From Nonomuraea jabiensis (GTDB lineage: Bacteria > Actinomycetota > Actinomycetes > Streptosporangiales > Streptosporangiaceae): 64,000 nucleotides of DNA. Positions 8,535 through 16,959 of the stretch are shown in pieces (position 1 is the first letter of the stretch; the number at the start of each line of letters is the position of its first letter). The notes beneath the pieces were generated by a model, which was not told the DNA's origin, searched no databases, and worked only from the letters and a program-made list of their open reading frames with translations. The stretch is taken from positions 8,258,501 through 8,322,500 of the forward strand of contig NZ_JACHMB010000001.1 of NCBI RefSeq assembly GCF_014204795.1. Direction: 5' to 3'. The translations under genes were made by a program, and so were the position numbers.

Positions 8535-9224
8535 ATGACGACTTCTGCTTCATCGGGCGCGCGGTGGTTGCTGCTGGACGAGTACACCGGTGAGGTGGGT
8601 GAGCCGGACGTCACGCTGGGCGTGTGCCACGACATCGACGGGCTCTTCGTGGACCCCGAGCCCTTGCCTCCGCCCGAGACGTTCACCCTGCTCGGCTGCG
8701 ATCCGGCGGGTCCGCTGCTGGAGGCGCTGCGGTATGTGGGGACCGAGCGGGCGTGGTTGCCCAGCATCGCCTTGACTCCCGTTCACCGGCCGGGGCAGCG
8801 GCCCGCCGGGTGCTGGGAGTACGAGTACGGGTGCACGTGCGAGGAGGAGCTCATCGACGTCACCGTGGTCAGCCGGCGCCCGTCGGCGGCGCGGGAGGGC
8901 CTGGTGGACCTCGACTTACGCGGATACGTCCGGCTGCTTCCGGAGCACGGGATGCCGGAGGTGAAGCCCGACGGGACGGGGTTCCGGCTGTCCGCGCTTG
9001 ACAACGAGAAGCTCGGCGAGTGCCTGGACGTCGCCGGAGTCTTCCGCGTGCGCCCCGCCGCGCCCGTCCATCCGGCGACGCTGATCGGTTTCCGCCCCGA
9101 AGCGTCGCTGCCGGGATGCTGTCGGCCGCCGTCGTCTCCGTCGGCCGTCGAGATTGGGCGACGGCCTGCTGGACATCGCCCTGGACGGCGGGGTGGAGGA
9201 GCCGTCGCCGACTGGCACCCGTGA
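8535..9224 (+). CDS. Hypothetical protein, possible C-terminal frameshift
   Basis: A 229-residue soluble protein from the ATG at 8535 (a GTG directly precedes it). No family recognised; a CTCEEELIDVTVV segment carries two Cys. The last 35 residues in the annotated frame are Arg/Pro/Gly-rich and unlike the rest. In another phase the same DNA reads RLGDGLLDIALDGGVEEPSP and stops at 9234, which looks far more like native protein. A one- or two-base indel near 9120-9150 is therefore likely, either a real mutation or a sequencing error. Confidence 0.6.
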   Translation: MTTSASSGARWLLLDEYTGEVGEPDVTLGVCHDIDGLFVDPEPLPPPETFTLLGCDPAGPLLEALRYVGTERAWLPSIALTPVHRPGQRPAGCWEYEYGCTCEEELIDVTVVSRRPSAAREGLVDLDLRGYVRLLPEHGMPEVKPDGTGFRLSALDNEKLGECLDVAGVFRVRPAAPVHPATLIGFRPEASLPGCCRPPSSPSAVEIGRRPAGHRPGRRGGGAVADWHP

Positions 9225-9332
9225 GTGCCGCTGACCCAACCGCCGGCCGCCTCCCGCCTTCCGAACCGGCATGGCCTCACCGCCATCGGAAACCGGATGA
9301 CGTGCCGTCGGCAAGGCGATCACGATGGTGGC

Positions 9333-9992
9333 ATGCTGGTCGATCACTTCCCGCCGGCCGGGCTGCGCCTGACCACGCCCCGGCTCGAACTGCGGCTGCC
9401 CTCGCCCCAGGAGCTCGCCGAGCTGGCCGACCTGGCCGCCGACGGCATCCATGACCCGGACGCCTCGCCGTTCCTCGTGCGGTGGACCGACGCGCCGCCC
9501 GCCGAGGCCGCCCGCAGCGTGATCCACTACCACTGGCGGCAGCTCGGCGCGTGGACGCCGCAGGAGTGGTCGCTCGACCTCACCGTGTTCCGGGACGGCG
9601 TGGTGGCCGGGCAGCAGAGCCTCGCCGCCCGGGACCTGGGCATTACGCGCCAGGTCCGCACCACCTCCTGGCTCGGCCGCCGCCACCAGGGGCAGGGGAT
9701 CGGCACCGAGATGCGGGCGGCCGTACTCCACCTCGCCTTCGCCGGTCTGGACGCCGACGTGGCCCTGTCCGGCGCGCTTGAGCACAACGGCGCCTCCCTC
9801 GCCGTGTCCCGCAAGCTCGGCTACGAACCCGACGGTCGCCTGCGCCACGCGCTGGACGGGAAGATGGTCGTGGAGCACCGGTTGCGTCTGATCCGGGACG
9901 CCTGGGAGCGGCGCCGCACCGTTCCCGTCCGGATCGACGGGCTTGAGCCCTGCCTGCCCCTGATGGGCCTCGACGCGCCGTCGGGCCGCTGA
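9333..9992 (+). CDS. GNAT family N-acetyltransferase (RimJ/RimL-like)
   Basis: 219 residues. The fold is identified by TPRLELRLPS at the N terminus (start of the RimJ/RimL-type domain) and by the acetyl-CoA pyrophosphate-binding loop RRHQGQGIGTEMRAAVLHLAF, whose core is Q-G-Q-G-I-G. The next motif, SGALEHNGASLAVSRKLGYE, is typical of this subfamily (the N-x-x-S-x-x-V-x-x-K-L-G-Y block). Members transfer acetyl groups to N-terminal alpha-amino groups of proteins or to small amines; the substrate here cannot be predicted. The ATG at 9333 has no strong ribosome-binding site. It appears to be a single-gene unit facing a MATE remnant. Confidence 0.88.
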   Translation: MLVDHFPPAGLRLTTPRLELRLPSPQELAELADLAADGIHDPDASPFLVRWTDAPPAEAARSVIHYHWRQLGAWTPQEWSLDLTVFRDGVVAGQQSLAARDLGITRQVRTTSWLGRRHQGQGIGTEMRAAVLHLAFAGLDADVALSGALEHNGASLAVSRKLGYEPDGRLRHALDGKMVVEHRLRLIRDAWERRRTVPVRIDGLEPCLPLMGLDAPSGR

Positions 9993-10004
9993 ATCTGGGC
10001 GTTT

Positions 10005-10265
10005 TCAGCGAACGCGTGCGCTGTGCCGCATGAAGCCGACGGTCTGCACGACGAGAACGAGCAGGCGACTGGCGATCAAGGCGATCCACAGGCCGGCCAG
10101 GCCCCAGGCCGTCGTCACCGGTGTCATGGCCAGAGCGAGCAGGCCGTTCCCCGCGATGGCCGAGCCCAAGGTCCAGGTCGAGCACCCGGGTGTCCGAGGT
10201 GAACAGGTCCAGCACCGGCTCGCCGAGCAAGACGACGATGAGCGCGCCGGTGAGCCGTGACCGTC
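10005..10265 (-). pseudogene. MATE-type efflux transporter remnant, frameshifted
   Basis: The minus strand encodes what looks like the last 85 residues of a MATE transporter: LLGEPVLDLFTSDTRVLDLD in one phase and GNGLLALAMTPVTTAWGLAG followed by LWIALIASRLLVLVV in the next phase. The two join at a one-base shift near 10165. No upstream transporter sequence remains, because the LuxR-type gene follows at 10399. It is a truncated, frameshifted remnant with no expected function. Confidence 0.65.
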
Positions 10266-10398
10266 AACGACTCCACCGGGGGAGGCCGACACCCCGTCGG
10301 TCGGCTTCAGTCCGCGAGGCATCGGTGGGCATCGGCCGGCGCACCGCCTCGCCGGTCAGCGGGTGGGCGTTCCCCGGCCGCCGCCCGCCACCACCGGC

Positions 10399-13092
10399 TC
10401 AGTGCATGAGCTTGGTGGTGAGGGCCACGCGGGAGCTCACCCCCAGCTTGGCGTACGCGTTCCCCAGGTGATACTCGATCGTCTTCACGCTCAACACCAG
10501 CTCCCTGGCCACCTGCCGGTTCGTCATCCCGGTCGCCACCAGCCGCGCCACCGCCTGCTCCTGCGGGGTCAGCCTCAGCAGCGGCGAGGCGCCCGGTTCG
10601 GCGCGTGGCAGCCCGCACGCGCTCAGCTCCTGCTCGCACCGCCCCACGTACGGCGCCGCGCCCAGTCGGGCGAACAGCCGGAGCGCCAGCTCGAGGTGCG
10701 ACTGGGCCTGCCTGCGGCGGCCCAGCCTGCGCAGGAACCGGCCGTACGCCAGCCGCAGCCGGGCCTCGTCGAACGGCGGCCCGGTCCCCGCCCCGGTCCC
10801 CGCCCCGCTGTGCCCGAGAGCGGTGGTGAAGGCGGCGTCGGCCAGGGCGTTCTCGTGGCGGGCCGCGTGCAGGCCGCCCCGGCAGCGGGCCGCCGTGGCC
10901 AGGGCCGAACCCCTGCCGCGCCGCCCCGCCAGCCGCTCGGCCGCGACCAGGCAGGTCTCGGCCCGGTCCAGCTCGCCCAGCCCCACCAGGGCGTCGACGA
11001 ACAGGTCGAGCCACTGTACGACGCCGGGCTCGTACACGATGTCGTGCACCTCCACCGCCTGCAGCGGCTCCAGCGCCGCCACCGTCGCGGCGTGGTCGCC
11101 CCTGGCGGCGGCCAGGTGCGCGGCTGCGCTGCAGCCGTGCGCGAGCGGCGCCACCGAGTCGGCGCCGGCGACGGCCGCCCGGACGTGGGACTCCGCGAGC
11201 GGCCAGTCGCCGCGCGAGGCCGGGACGAGGGCGGCCAGCCCGTGGCAGATGGGCGAGAGCCACCGCTGGTCGGCGTCGTCGGCCACGGACGCCGCGGTCC
11301 CGGTGTGCAGGGCGGCGTCGTCCCAGCGGCCGGAGCGGTACTCGACCTGCCCCAGCATGGCCGTGGCGAGCATGCGGAACGGCACCGAACGCTCCCCGCA
11401 CGCCGCCACCACCCCCGACAGGTCGGCCAGCCCGCCTGCCAGGTCGTCGGAGCAGGTGCGCAGCAGCCCGCGGCCGAGCAGCGCGTCCAGGTCGGCGATC
11501 GTCGCCGACGCGGGCGGCGGCAGGTCGGCGGTCGCGGCCAGCGCCGCGTCGATCTCGCCGGAGACGGCCAGGCCGGTGAGCTGGGTGAAGCGGTTGTAGT
11601 CGATGCTGAGGCGGTAGCCGGGGGAGGTGCGGGCGCGTTCGGCCCAGCGGGCGGCCTGGCTGCCCTCGGCCTTGACCAGGCAGAGCATGGCGAGCTGCTG
11701 CGCCGCCCGCGCCGCCAGGCCCGACTCGGGCGGCCCGGCCTGCTCCCAGGCCGTGATGAGCTGCGCCCGCGCCTCCTCGACCTGGCCGCGCACCATGGCC
11801 AGGTGGCCGAGCGCGTAGCCGCGTACCGCCGGGTGCGCGTCCTCGGGCAGGTTCGCGGTCAGCGCGGCCGCCTCGTCGACCCGCCCGTCCAGCAGCAGCG
11901 CCTCCACCGCCTCGGCGGCCAGCGGCGCCGGGTCGCCCGACAGCTCCGCCGCCGCCTTCAGGTGCTCGGCCGCGCCGCCGAACGCGCCCAGCCGTACCTG
12001 CGCCCGGCCCAGCTCCGCCAGCTCGGCGGCCAGCTCCGGGCTCGGGCCCGCCACCGCCTCGATGCGGTGCCGCAGCCGCGCCTGCTCGTCCTCCGCCACC
12101 AGCGCCGCCCGCGCGTGCAGGGCCGAGCGGTGCGCCGGGCCGAGGTCGCGGTAGACGGCCGCGCGGATCAGCGGATGCGCGAACGCCGCCACGGGACCGC
12201 GCGCGGAGGACCGTTCCAGCAGGACGCCCTCGCGTACGGCCTGCTCGAGCGCCTGCAGCGGCTCGGCCACCCCGGCCACCCGCGCCGCCAGGTGCAGCGG
12301 GCACGACATGCCCAGCACGCTGACCGCGCCGACCAGCTCGCGCGCCGGCGGCGCGCACCTGGCCACCTTGGCCAGCACCAGCATCGTGTACGACCTGGGC
12401 GCCGGCAGCGGCTGGGCCAGGTCGTCCAGCACCTCCAGGGGCACCTCGTCCAGCAGCGCCCGCAGGTGCAGCGGCACGCCCTCGGTGTGGGCGACCAGCC
12501 TGGCCACCGCCCGCTGCGACACCCGCCCGCCGACCAGCGCGGCCACCTCCGGCTCCCGTAACCCGCGCAGCCGCAGCCGGCGGGTGGTGTCGGCGGCGAT
12601 GAGCCGCCGCAGCCCCTCGGGACCCGGCAGCGTGGCGGCCTCGCGCAGCATGAGCACCGCCATGACCCGGTCCACGCGCAGCCTGCGCAGGCAGAACGTC
12701 AGCGCCCGCAACGTCGGCGCGTCCGCCCAGTGCACGTCGTCCACGACCAGGCAGAGCGGCTCGCCGGCCTGCCGCTCGCTCAGCTCCGGCAGCAGCGCCG
12801 CCCCGACCGCCAGCGGATCGGGCGGCTCCGCCGTGGCCGGCGCCTCGATCTGCGCGGGAAGCCCGCCCAAGAGCCTGGTCAGCGTCCCGTACGGCAGCAG
12901 CGCCTCGCCCTCGTCGCCGTCGGTGAACAGCACGTTGCCCGTCCCGCACGTCTCCAGGAACCGCTGGACCAGCGTCGTCTTCCCGATCCCCGCCGGTCCC
13001 TCGACCACGACGAGCCTGGGCTGTCCGGCACGGGCACGCTCGAACTCCGCGGCCAGGCACCGGAGCTCCTGATCCCGTCCGACGAACGTCAT
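10399..13092 (-). CDS. LuxR family regulator with N-terminal AAA/STAND ATPase (LAL-type)
   Basis: 897 residues. Walker A is at about 34-41 (GPAGIGKTT) and Walker B near 112 (CLVVDDVHWAD). A long helical central region resembles degenerate TPRs. The C terminus carries a LuxR helix-turn-helix (LTPQEQAVARLVATGMTNRQ, VARELVLSVKTIEYHL). This is the layout of large ATP-binding LuxR (LAL) regulators, which act as ATP-dependent transcriptional activators. In actinomycetes many control secondary metabolism, but no biosynthetic cluster is present here, so its target is unknown. The ATG start at 13092 matches the family N terminus (FVGRDQEL). The 560-nt region to the next gene would hold its promoter. 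Confidence 0.9.
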   Translation of the reverse strand: MTFVGRDQELRCLAAEFERARAGQPRLVVVEGPAGIGKTTLVQRFLETCGTGNVLFTDGDEGEALLPYGTLTRLLGGLPAQIEAPATAEPPDPLAVGAALLPELSERQAGEPLCLVVDDVHWADAPTLRALTFCLRRLRVDRVMAVLMLREAATLPGPEGLRRLIAADTTRRLRLRGLREPEVAALVGGRVSQRAVARLVAHTEGVPLHLRALLDEVPLEVLDDLAQPLPAPRSYTMLVLAKVARCAPPARELVGAVSVLGMSCPLHLAARVAGVAEPLQALEQAVREGVLLERSSARGPVAAFAHPLIRAAVYRDLGPAHRSALHARAALVAEDEQARLRHRIEAVAGPSPELAAELAELGRAQVRLGAFGGAAEHLKAAAELSGDPAPLAAEAVEALLLDGRVDEAAALTANLPEDAHPAVRGYALGHLAMVRGQVEEARAQLITAWEQAGPPESGLAARAAQQLAMLCLVKAEGSQAARWAERARTSPGYRLSIDYNRFTQLTGLAVSGEIDAALAATADLPPPASATIADLDALLGRGLLRTCSDDLAGGLADLSGVVAACGERSVPFRMLATAMLGQVEYRSGRWDDAALHTGTAASVADDADQRWLSPICHGLAALVPASRGDWPLAESHVRAAVAGADSVAPLAHGCSAAAHLAAARGDHAATVAALEPLQAVEVHDIVYEPGVVQWLDLFVDALVGLGELDRAETCLVAAERLAGRRGRGSALATAARCRGGLHAARHENALADAAFTTALGHSGAGTGAGTGPPFDEARLRLAYGRFLRRLGRRRQAQSHLELALRLFARLGAAPYVGRCEQELSACGLPRAEPGASPLLRLTPQEQAVARLVATGMTNRQVARELVLSVKTIEYHLGNAYAKLGVSSRVALTTKLMH

Positions 13093-13293
13093 ACCGGCCT
13101 CCGCACGCTGGGAAATCCAACGTTGCGCGGCAGGGCGGGCGGCTCAAGTAAGACTTGCCTGTCCCTTTGTCCAGAGGGCGCGCGAAAATCAGGGGTTATC
13201 CCCAGGTGGCCGGGCCGGCCGGGGCCCCGCGACCGCCCGCGCGGGCGGCCTGGCCTGCCGCGCGGGCGCGAAGACCCGTACTCCAGGGGAAAT

Positions 13294-13328
13294 CCCCGGG
13301 GCGCTCCCTGAAGCGCGGCGCCCCGGGG
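13294..13328. other. Strong GC hairpin in the 560-nt divergent region
   Basis: An 11-bp perfect inverted repeat (CCCCGGGGCGC at 13294-13304, complement at 13318-13328) with a 13-nt loop. It lies about 200 bases upstream of the LuxR-type gene and 320 upstream of the DUF4239-like gene, where a terminator is not expected. The rest of 13093-13652 is GC-rich with no coding signature. It could be a leader structure, a protein-binding dyad, or the terminator of a lost gene. Confidence 0.4.
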
Positions 13329-13652
13329 CGGCGGATCATGTGAGGCGGGCCCCGACGGGAGGGGTGCGGGCGAGGGCTGCCGGCGGTTCGCGCAGGACGG
13401 CCCCGGTCCTCGCCGCGCAGGAGGGCACGCCTCCCGGACCCGTGTCACCACGGTCACACGGGGAGGCCCGCGCGGGGCGGTCACGAGCGTAGCCACACGT
13501 GGCCGCCCCGATCCCGTTCATCGACTCGCGCCAGATCCGGCCGCCGGGGTCTGGGGTTGCCCGGGCCTTTACCGATCTGTGCTTCGCGCCATCATTGCAC
13601 TGTGTGATAGTAATGTGACGTTGCGTATCCGATGAGTTTCGGGAGATTCTTC

Positions 13653-14420
13653 ATGGTGGCGTACACGCTCTCAGTCGTGGCGGCGGTGAGCGCGGTGGCG
13701 CTCACCGCGCTGATCTTCAGGAAGGTCAAACGAGCCGAAGAGGACCGCGACCCCGGCGGCCCGTCGGTCGCGCACGCGGGAGCGATGCTGTCGGCCATGT
13801 TCCTGCTGGTCTTCGCCATCGCGATCATCGTTCCCTGGACCACGGCCGACGCCGCCCGCCTCAACACCCACACCGAGAGCCAGGCGGCCGTCGACGCCTA
13901 CTGGGCGGCCGACGCCCTGCCGGGCACCGCGCCGCAGGACGTGCGCAGGGCGCTGCGCGACTACGTCACGTTCGTGGTCAGGGACGAGTGGCCGCTCATG
14001 GCCGAGGGCAGGATGGATCCGGTCGGCGCCGCCAGGATGGACGAGCTGCGCGGCCGCGTCACCGACCTGCAGGCGAGCGGCGACAAGCAGGAGGACGCCA
14101 AGACCGCCGTGCTGGAGAAGCTCAGCGCGATCTCCACCGCGCGGGCCCAGCGCACCGCCGACGCCGCCGCCACGCCTCCCGCGGGGCTGCTGCACCTGAC
14201 CATCCTCACCGGGGCCCTGGTCGTCATCTTCCCGTTCCTGGCCGGGGCCAGGCCGAGGGGGCTGGCGTTGCTGCCGCTGCTGGCGACGGCCGCGCTGCTG
14301 GGCTTCGGCATCTACCTGACGTGGGACATCTCCCACGCCTTCGCCGGGCCGCTGGCCGTCGGGCCCGAGGCGTTCCAGGGGGCGTTGCAGGAGTTCGCCC
14401 GCATCGGCGGGGGAGTGTGA
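13653..14420 (+). CDS. DUF4239-like membrane protein
   Basis: 255 residues from the ATG at 13653, chosen because GGGAG lies 8 bases upstream; an ATG at 13632 has no such site. Predicted topology: an N-terminal helix (VAYTLSVVAAVSAVALTALI), a second near residues 45-65 (LSAMFLLVFAIAIIVPWTT), a soluble domain of about 100 residues, and two C-terminal helices (LLHLTILTGALVVIFPFLAG and LLPLLATAALLGFGIYLTW). This 2+2 arrangement with an extracytoplasmic or cytosolic helical middle matches DUF4239 (bestrophin-like) proteins of actinobacteria, whose function is unknown. Its stop overlaps the next gene by 4 bp (GTGA), so the two form an operon. Confidence 0.75.
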   Translation: MVAYTLSVVAAVSAVALTALIFRKVKRAEEDRDPGGPSVAHAGAMLSAMFLLVFAIAIIVPWTTADAARLNTHTESQAAVDAYWAADALPGTAPQDVRRALRDYVTFVVRDEWPLMAEGRMDPVGAARMDELRGRVTDLQASGDKQEDAKTAVLEKLSAISTARAQRTADAAATPPAGLLHLTILTGALVVIFPFLAGARPRGLALLPLLATAALLGFGIYLTWDISHAFAGPLAVGPEAFQGALQEFARIGGGV

Positions 14421-14992
14421 GCGTGGGCGTCCGGCGCGCTCCGCTGCTGTTCGCCGTCGCCCTGGCCGCCGTGACCGTCGCGGGTCCCGCCGCGGCCGAC
14501 GGGGTGCCGTGGCCGCGCCCGGTGCCGCAGGTGACCGTACGCCCGCCGGCACCCCCGAAGAACGTGACCGTCGGCCCCACCGTGACCGTGCCCCGGGTCC
14601 GGACGCGGCGCTGGCCCAGGCCCAAGGTGTCGATCTCGGTGCCGCCCCGCAAACGCTGGGCGCCGCCCGCGGTCGTGCTGCCGCACGTGACCGTCTTCCG
14701 TGACGGCGTCTGCACGGCCGAGGTCCAGGTGGGGGAGTGCCCGCGCAGGAGAGCGGGCCGGGTGCGCCCGTCCGCCCCCTGGGTGGCGCCGGTGCCGGTG
14801 CCGGTGCCGACGCCCACCCCCACCCCCAAGAAGACGCCCAAGCCGAAGGCGACCGTCCCGCCGGCGCGCTACCAGCGGGCCGCGGCGGGCCCGTCCCGGC
14901 GCAAGAGCCCGCTCAACACCGTGCTGGTGATGACCGTGGTGGTGTCGGCGATCACCTCGACGACGGCCGTGGCCTTCCGCTCCCGCCGCTGA
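14417..14992 (+). CDS. Pro-rich exported protein with C-terminal membrane anchor
   Basis: 191 residues, coupled to the DUF4239-like gene by a GTGA overlap. A signal peptide (APLLFAVALAAVTVAGPAAA) is followed by a long Pro/Arg/Val region with alternating PxVTV motifs (VTVRPPAPP, VTVGPTVTVP), two Cys near residues 101 and 109, a PTPTPTPKKTPKPK stretch, and a final hydrophobic helix (TVLVMTVVVSAITSTTAVAF) ending in RSRR. This is the layout of a cell-wall-spanning stalk tethered to the membrane. No family recognised. Co-expression with the DUF4239-like protein suggests a common envelope role. Confidence 0.65.
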   Translation: MSVGVRRAPLLFAVALAAVTVAGPAAADGVPWPRPVPQVTVRPPAPPKNVTVGPTVTVPRVRTRRWPRPKVSISVPPRKRWAPPAVVLPHVTVFRDGVCTAEVQVGECPRRRAGRVRPSAPWVAPVPVPVPTPTPTPKKTPKPKATVPPARYQRAAAGPSRRKSPLNTVLVMTVVVSAITSTTAVAFRSRR

Positions 14993-15036
14993 TCCGTTTA
15001 TTCGCGTGCCCTGCCCCGGTGCCGCGTGGCACACTG

Positions 15037-15075
15037 ACCGCCGGGCCCGGAGATCATCGTTCCGGGTCCGGCGGT
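15037..15075. terminator. Long-stem hairpin between two genes
   Basis: Two 15-base arms at 15037-15051 and 15061-15075 (ACCGCCGGGCCCGGA and its complement with one mismatch) enclose a 9-nt loop. It lies 45 bases after the stop of the Pro-rich protein and just before the phosphotransferase gene, so it probably terminates the upstream operon. Because its right arm covers a GTG at 15074, the downstream GTG at 15095 is the better start. Confidence 0.65.
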
Positions 15076-15094
15076 GATCGGGGGAGAGGCGGCC

Positions 15095-15880
15095 GTGGCC
15101 GACGAAGAGGTGCTGGCCGGTGGTGGCGTCAACGACGTGGTGCGGGTCGGCTCGACCGTGCGGCGGCCGGCGGGGGCCTGGACCCCGGCCGTGCACGCGC
15201 TGCTCGGCCACCTGCGGGCACACGGGTTCACCGGCGCACCCCGAGCGCACGGGCTCGACGGCGAGGGGCGGGAGATCCTGGACTTCGTGCCCGGCGACGT
15301 GCCCGGTCATCCGCTGCCGGAGTGGGCCCTGACCGACGACGCGCTGGCGGCCGTGGGCGTGCTCCTGCGGGAGTATCACGACGCCACCCTCGGCTTCCCT
15401 GCCGATCCCGATTTTTCGTGGTACTTCCCGCCGGTGGGCCCGGCGGAGGTGATCTGCCACGGCGACGTGGCCACGTACAACTGCGTGTTCCGCGACGGGC
15501 TGCCCGTCGCGCTCATCGACTTCGACACGGCGCACCCCGGGCCGCGGATCTGGGACGTGGCCTACGCCGCCTACCGGTTCGTCTCGCTCAGCGATCCCCG
15601 GCACGAGGGGGTGGGCTCGTGGCCGGTGGCGGAGCAGGCGCGGCGGCTGCGGCTGTTCGCCGACGCGTACGGGCTCGGCGACGCGGACCGGCGCGCGCTC
15701 CCGTCCACCGCGCGCGCCCGGCTGGAGCACCTCGTCCGGCACATGCACGACCGGGCCGCCGCCGGCGACGAGGCGTTCGCCGGGCACATAGCCCGGGGCG
15801 ACGACCGGTTTTACCATGCGGACATGGCGCACCTGGCCCGCTGCGAGCCCGCGTTCCGGTCCGCCCTTGCCACACGCTGA
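15095..15880 (+). CDS. Aminoglycoside phosphotransferase-fold kinase (APH family)
   Basis: 261 residues. The catalytic loop is ICHGDVATYNCVF (H-G-D-x-x-x-x-N, Brenner motif) at about residues 125-135, and the metal-binding loop is ALIDFDTAHPGPRIWDVAY at about 147-163. Both are intact, so it should be an active ATP-dependent phosphotransferase. Members phosphorylate small molecules such as aminoglycosides, choline, homoserine or sugars; the substrate cannot be told. The GTG start at 15095 has GGGGGAG 8 bases upstream. The LacI regulator gene starts 28 bases after its stop and may be co-transcribed, hinting at a carbohydrate-related substrate, but this is only inference. Confidence 0.85.
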   Translation: MADEEVLAGGGVNDVVRVGSTVRRPAGAWTPAVHALLGHLRAHGFTGAPRAHGLDGEGREILDFVPGDVPGHPLPEWALTDDALAAVGVLLREYHDATLGFPADPDFSWYFPPVGPAEVICHGDVATYNCVFRDGLPVALIDFDTAHPGPRIWDVAYAAYRFVSLSDPRHEGVGSWPVAEQARRLRLFADAYGLGDADRRALPSTARARLEHLVRHMHDRAAAGDEAFAGHIARGDDRFYHADMAHLARCEPAFRSALATR

Positions 15881-15908
15881 TGATCCCCCGTCCAGGTCAG
15901 GAGGCACG

Positions 15909-16922
15909 ATGCCGGACAACCCCAGGCGCGCCACCCTGGCCACCGTCGCCGCCTCGGCCGGCGTGTCGGTCGCGACCGTCTCCAAGGTGCTCAACGGCCG
16001 CAGCGACGTCGCCCCCGCCACCCGATCCCTGGTGGAGTCGCTGCTGCGGGAGCACGAGTACGTCCCGGCCACGCCGCGCCGCGAGCCGTGCGGAAGCGTC
16101 GAGCTGCAGTTCGACGACGACCTGAACGCCTACTCCACCGAGATCGTCCAGGGCGCGGTGCAGGCCGGTGCCGAGATCGGCGTCGGGATCGTCGTCAGCA
16201 TCAACAAGGACCCCGGCCACAGCACCGCCTGGGTCCGCGACCTGATCGCCGCCGGCCGCACCGCGCTGATCGCCGTCACGTGCGAACAGCTGGCCGACCA
16301 GCAGGTGGCCGCGCTGGCCCGGGCCCGCCTGCCGCTGGTGCTCATCGACCCGCTCAACCTGCAGAGCGCCAGCGTGACCAGCGTCGGCTCCACGAACTTC
16401 GCCGGCGGGCTGGCCGCCACCCGCCACCTGCTCTCGCTCGGCCACCGCCGCATCGCCTACGTCGGCGGCCCGGCCACCGCCGCCTGCAACCAGGCCCGGC
16501 TGCACGGCTACCGCGCCGCCCTGGAGGCCGAGGGCGCGCCGGTGATCCCCGGCTACGTGTGGTCCGGCCAGTTCCGCTACCACGACGGGCTGCTGGGCGG
16601 CGCGGCCGTCCTCGACCTGCCGACGGCGCCGACGGCGATCTTCGCGGGCTGCGATGAGGTGGCCCTGGGGGTCATGGAGGCCGCCCGGGCGCGCGGGCTG
16701 CGCATCCCCGAGGACGTCAGCGTCGTGGGCTACGACGACACCCAGGTCGCCCGGATGGCCTCGCCGCCGCTGACCACGGTCCGCCAGCCGCTGCGCGAGA
16801 TGGGCGGGATGGCGCTGCGTACCGCGTTGCGGCTGGCGGCCGGCGAGCGGATCGACTCCCGTCACGTGGAGCTGGCCACCGAGCTGATCGTCCGCGGGTC
16901 CACGGCACCCGTGCCCGGCTGA
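15909..16922 (+). CDS. LacI family transcriptional regulator
   Basis: 337 residues. The N-terminal helix-turn-helix with hinge (ATLATVAASAGVSVATVSKV, LNGRSDVAPATR) is followed by a periplasmic-binding-protein-like effector domain (LVLIDPLNLQSASVTSVGST, VVGYDDTQVARMASPPLTTV). The ATG at 15909 is preceded by AGGAGG with ideal spacing. Members bind palindromic operators and are released by a sugar or nucleoside. No sugar catabolic operon adjoins it; the only close neighbours are the phosphotransferase upstream and a kinase gene downstream, so its regulon is probably elsewhere. Confidence 0.92.
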   Translation: MPDNPRRATLATVAASAGVSVATVSKVLNGRSDVAPATRSLVESLLREHEYVPATPRREPCGSVELQFDDDLNAYSTEIVQGAVQAGAEIGVGIVVSINKDPGHSTAWVRDLIAAGRTALIAVTCEQLADQQVAALARARLPLVLIDPLNLQSASVTSVGSTNFAGGLAATRHLLSLGHRRIAYVGGPATAACNQARLHGYRAALEAEGAPVIPGYVWSGQFRYHDGLLGGAAVLDLPTAPTAIFAGCDEVALGVMEAARARGLRIPEDVSVVGYDDTQVARMASPPLTTVRQPLREMGGMALRTALRLAAGERIDSRHVELATELIVRGSTAPVPG

Positions 16923-16959
16923 GGCCAACCAATCGAGCCCCATTCGCATCAAAGGTCAC

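Noticed and set aside
10399-16922. Secondary metabolite gene cluster near the LAL-type regulator
   Set aside because: No PKS, NRPS, terpene cyclase, lanthipeptide or tailoring genes around the regulator.
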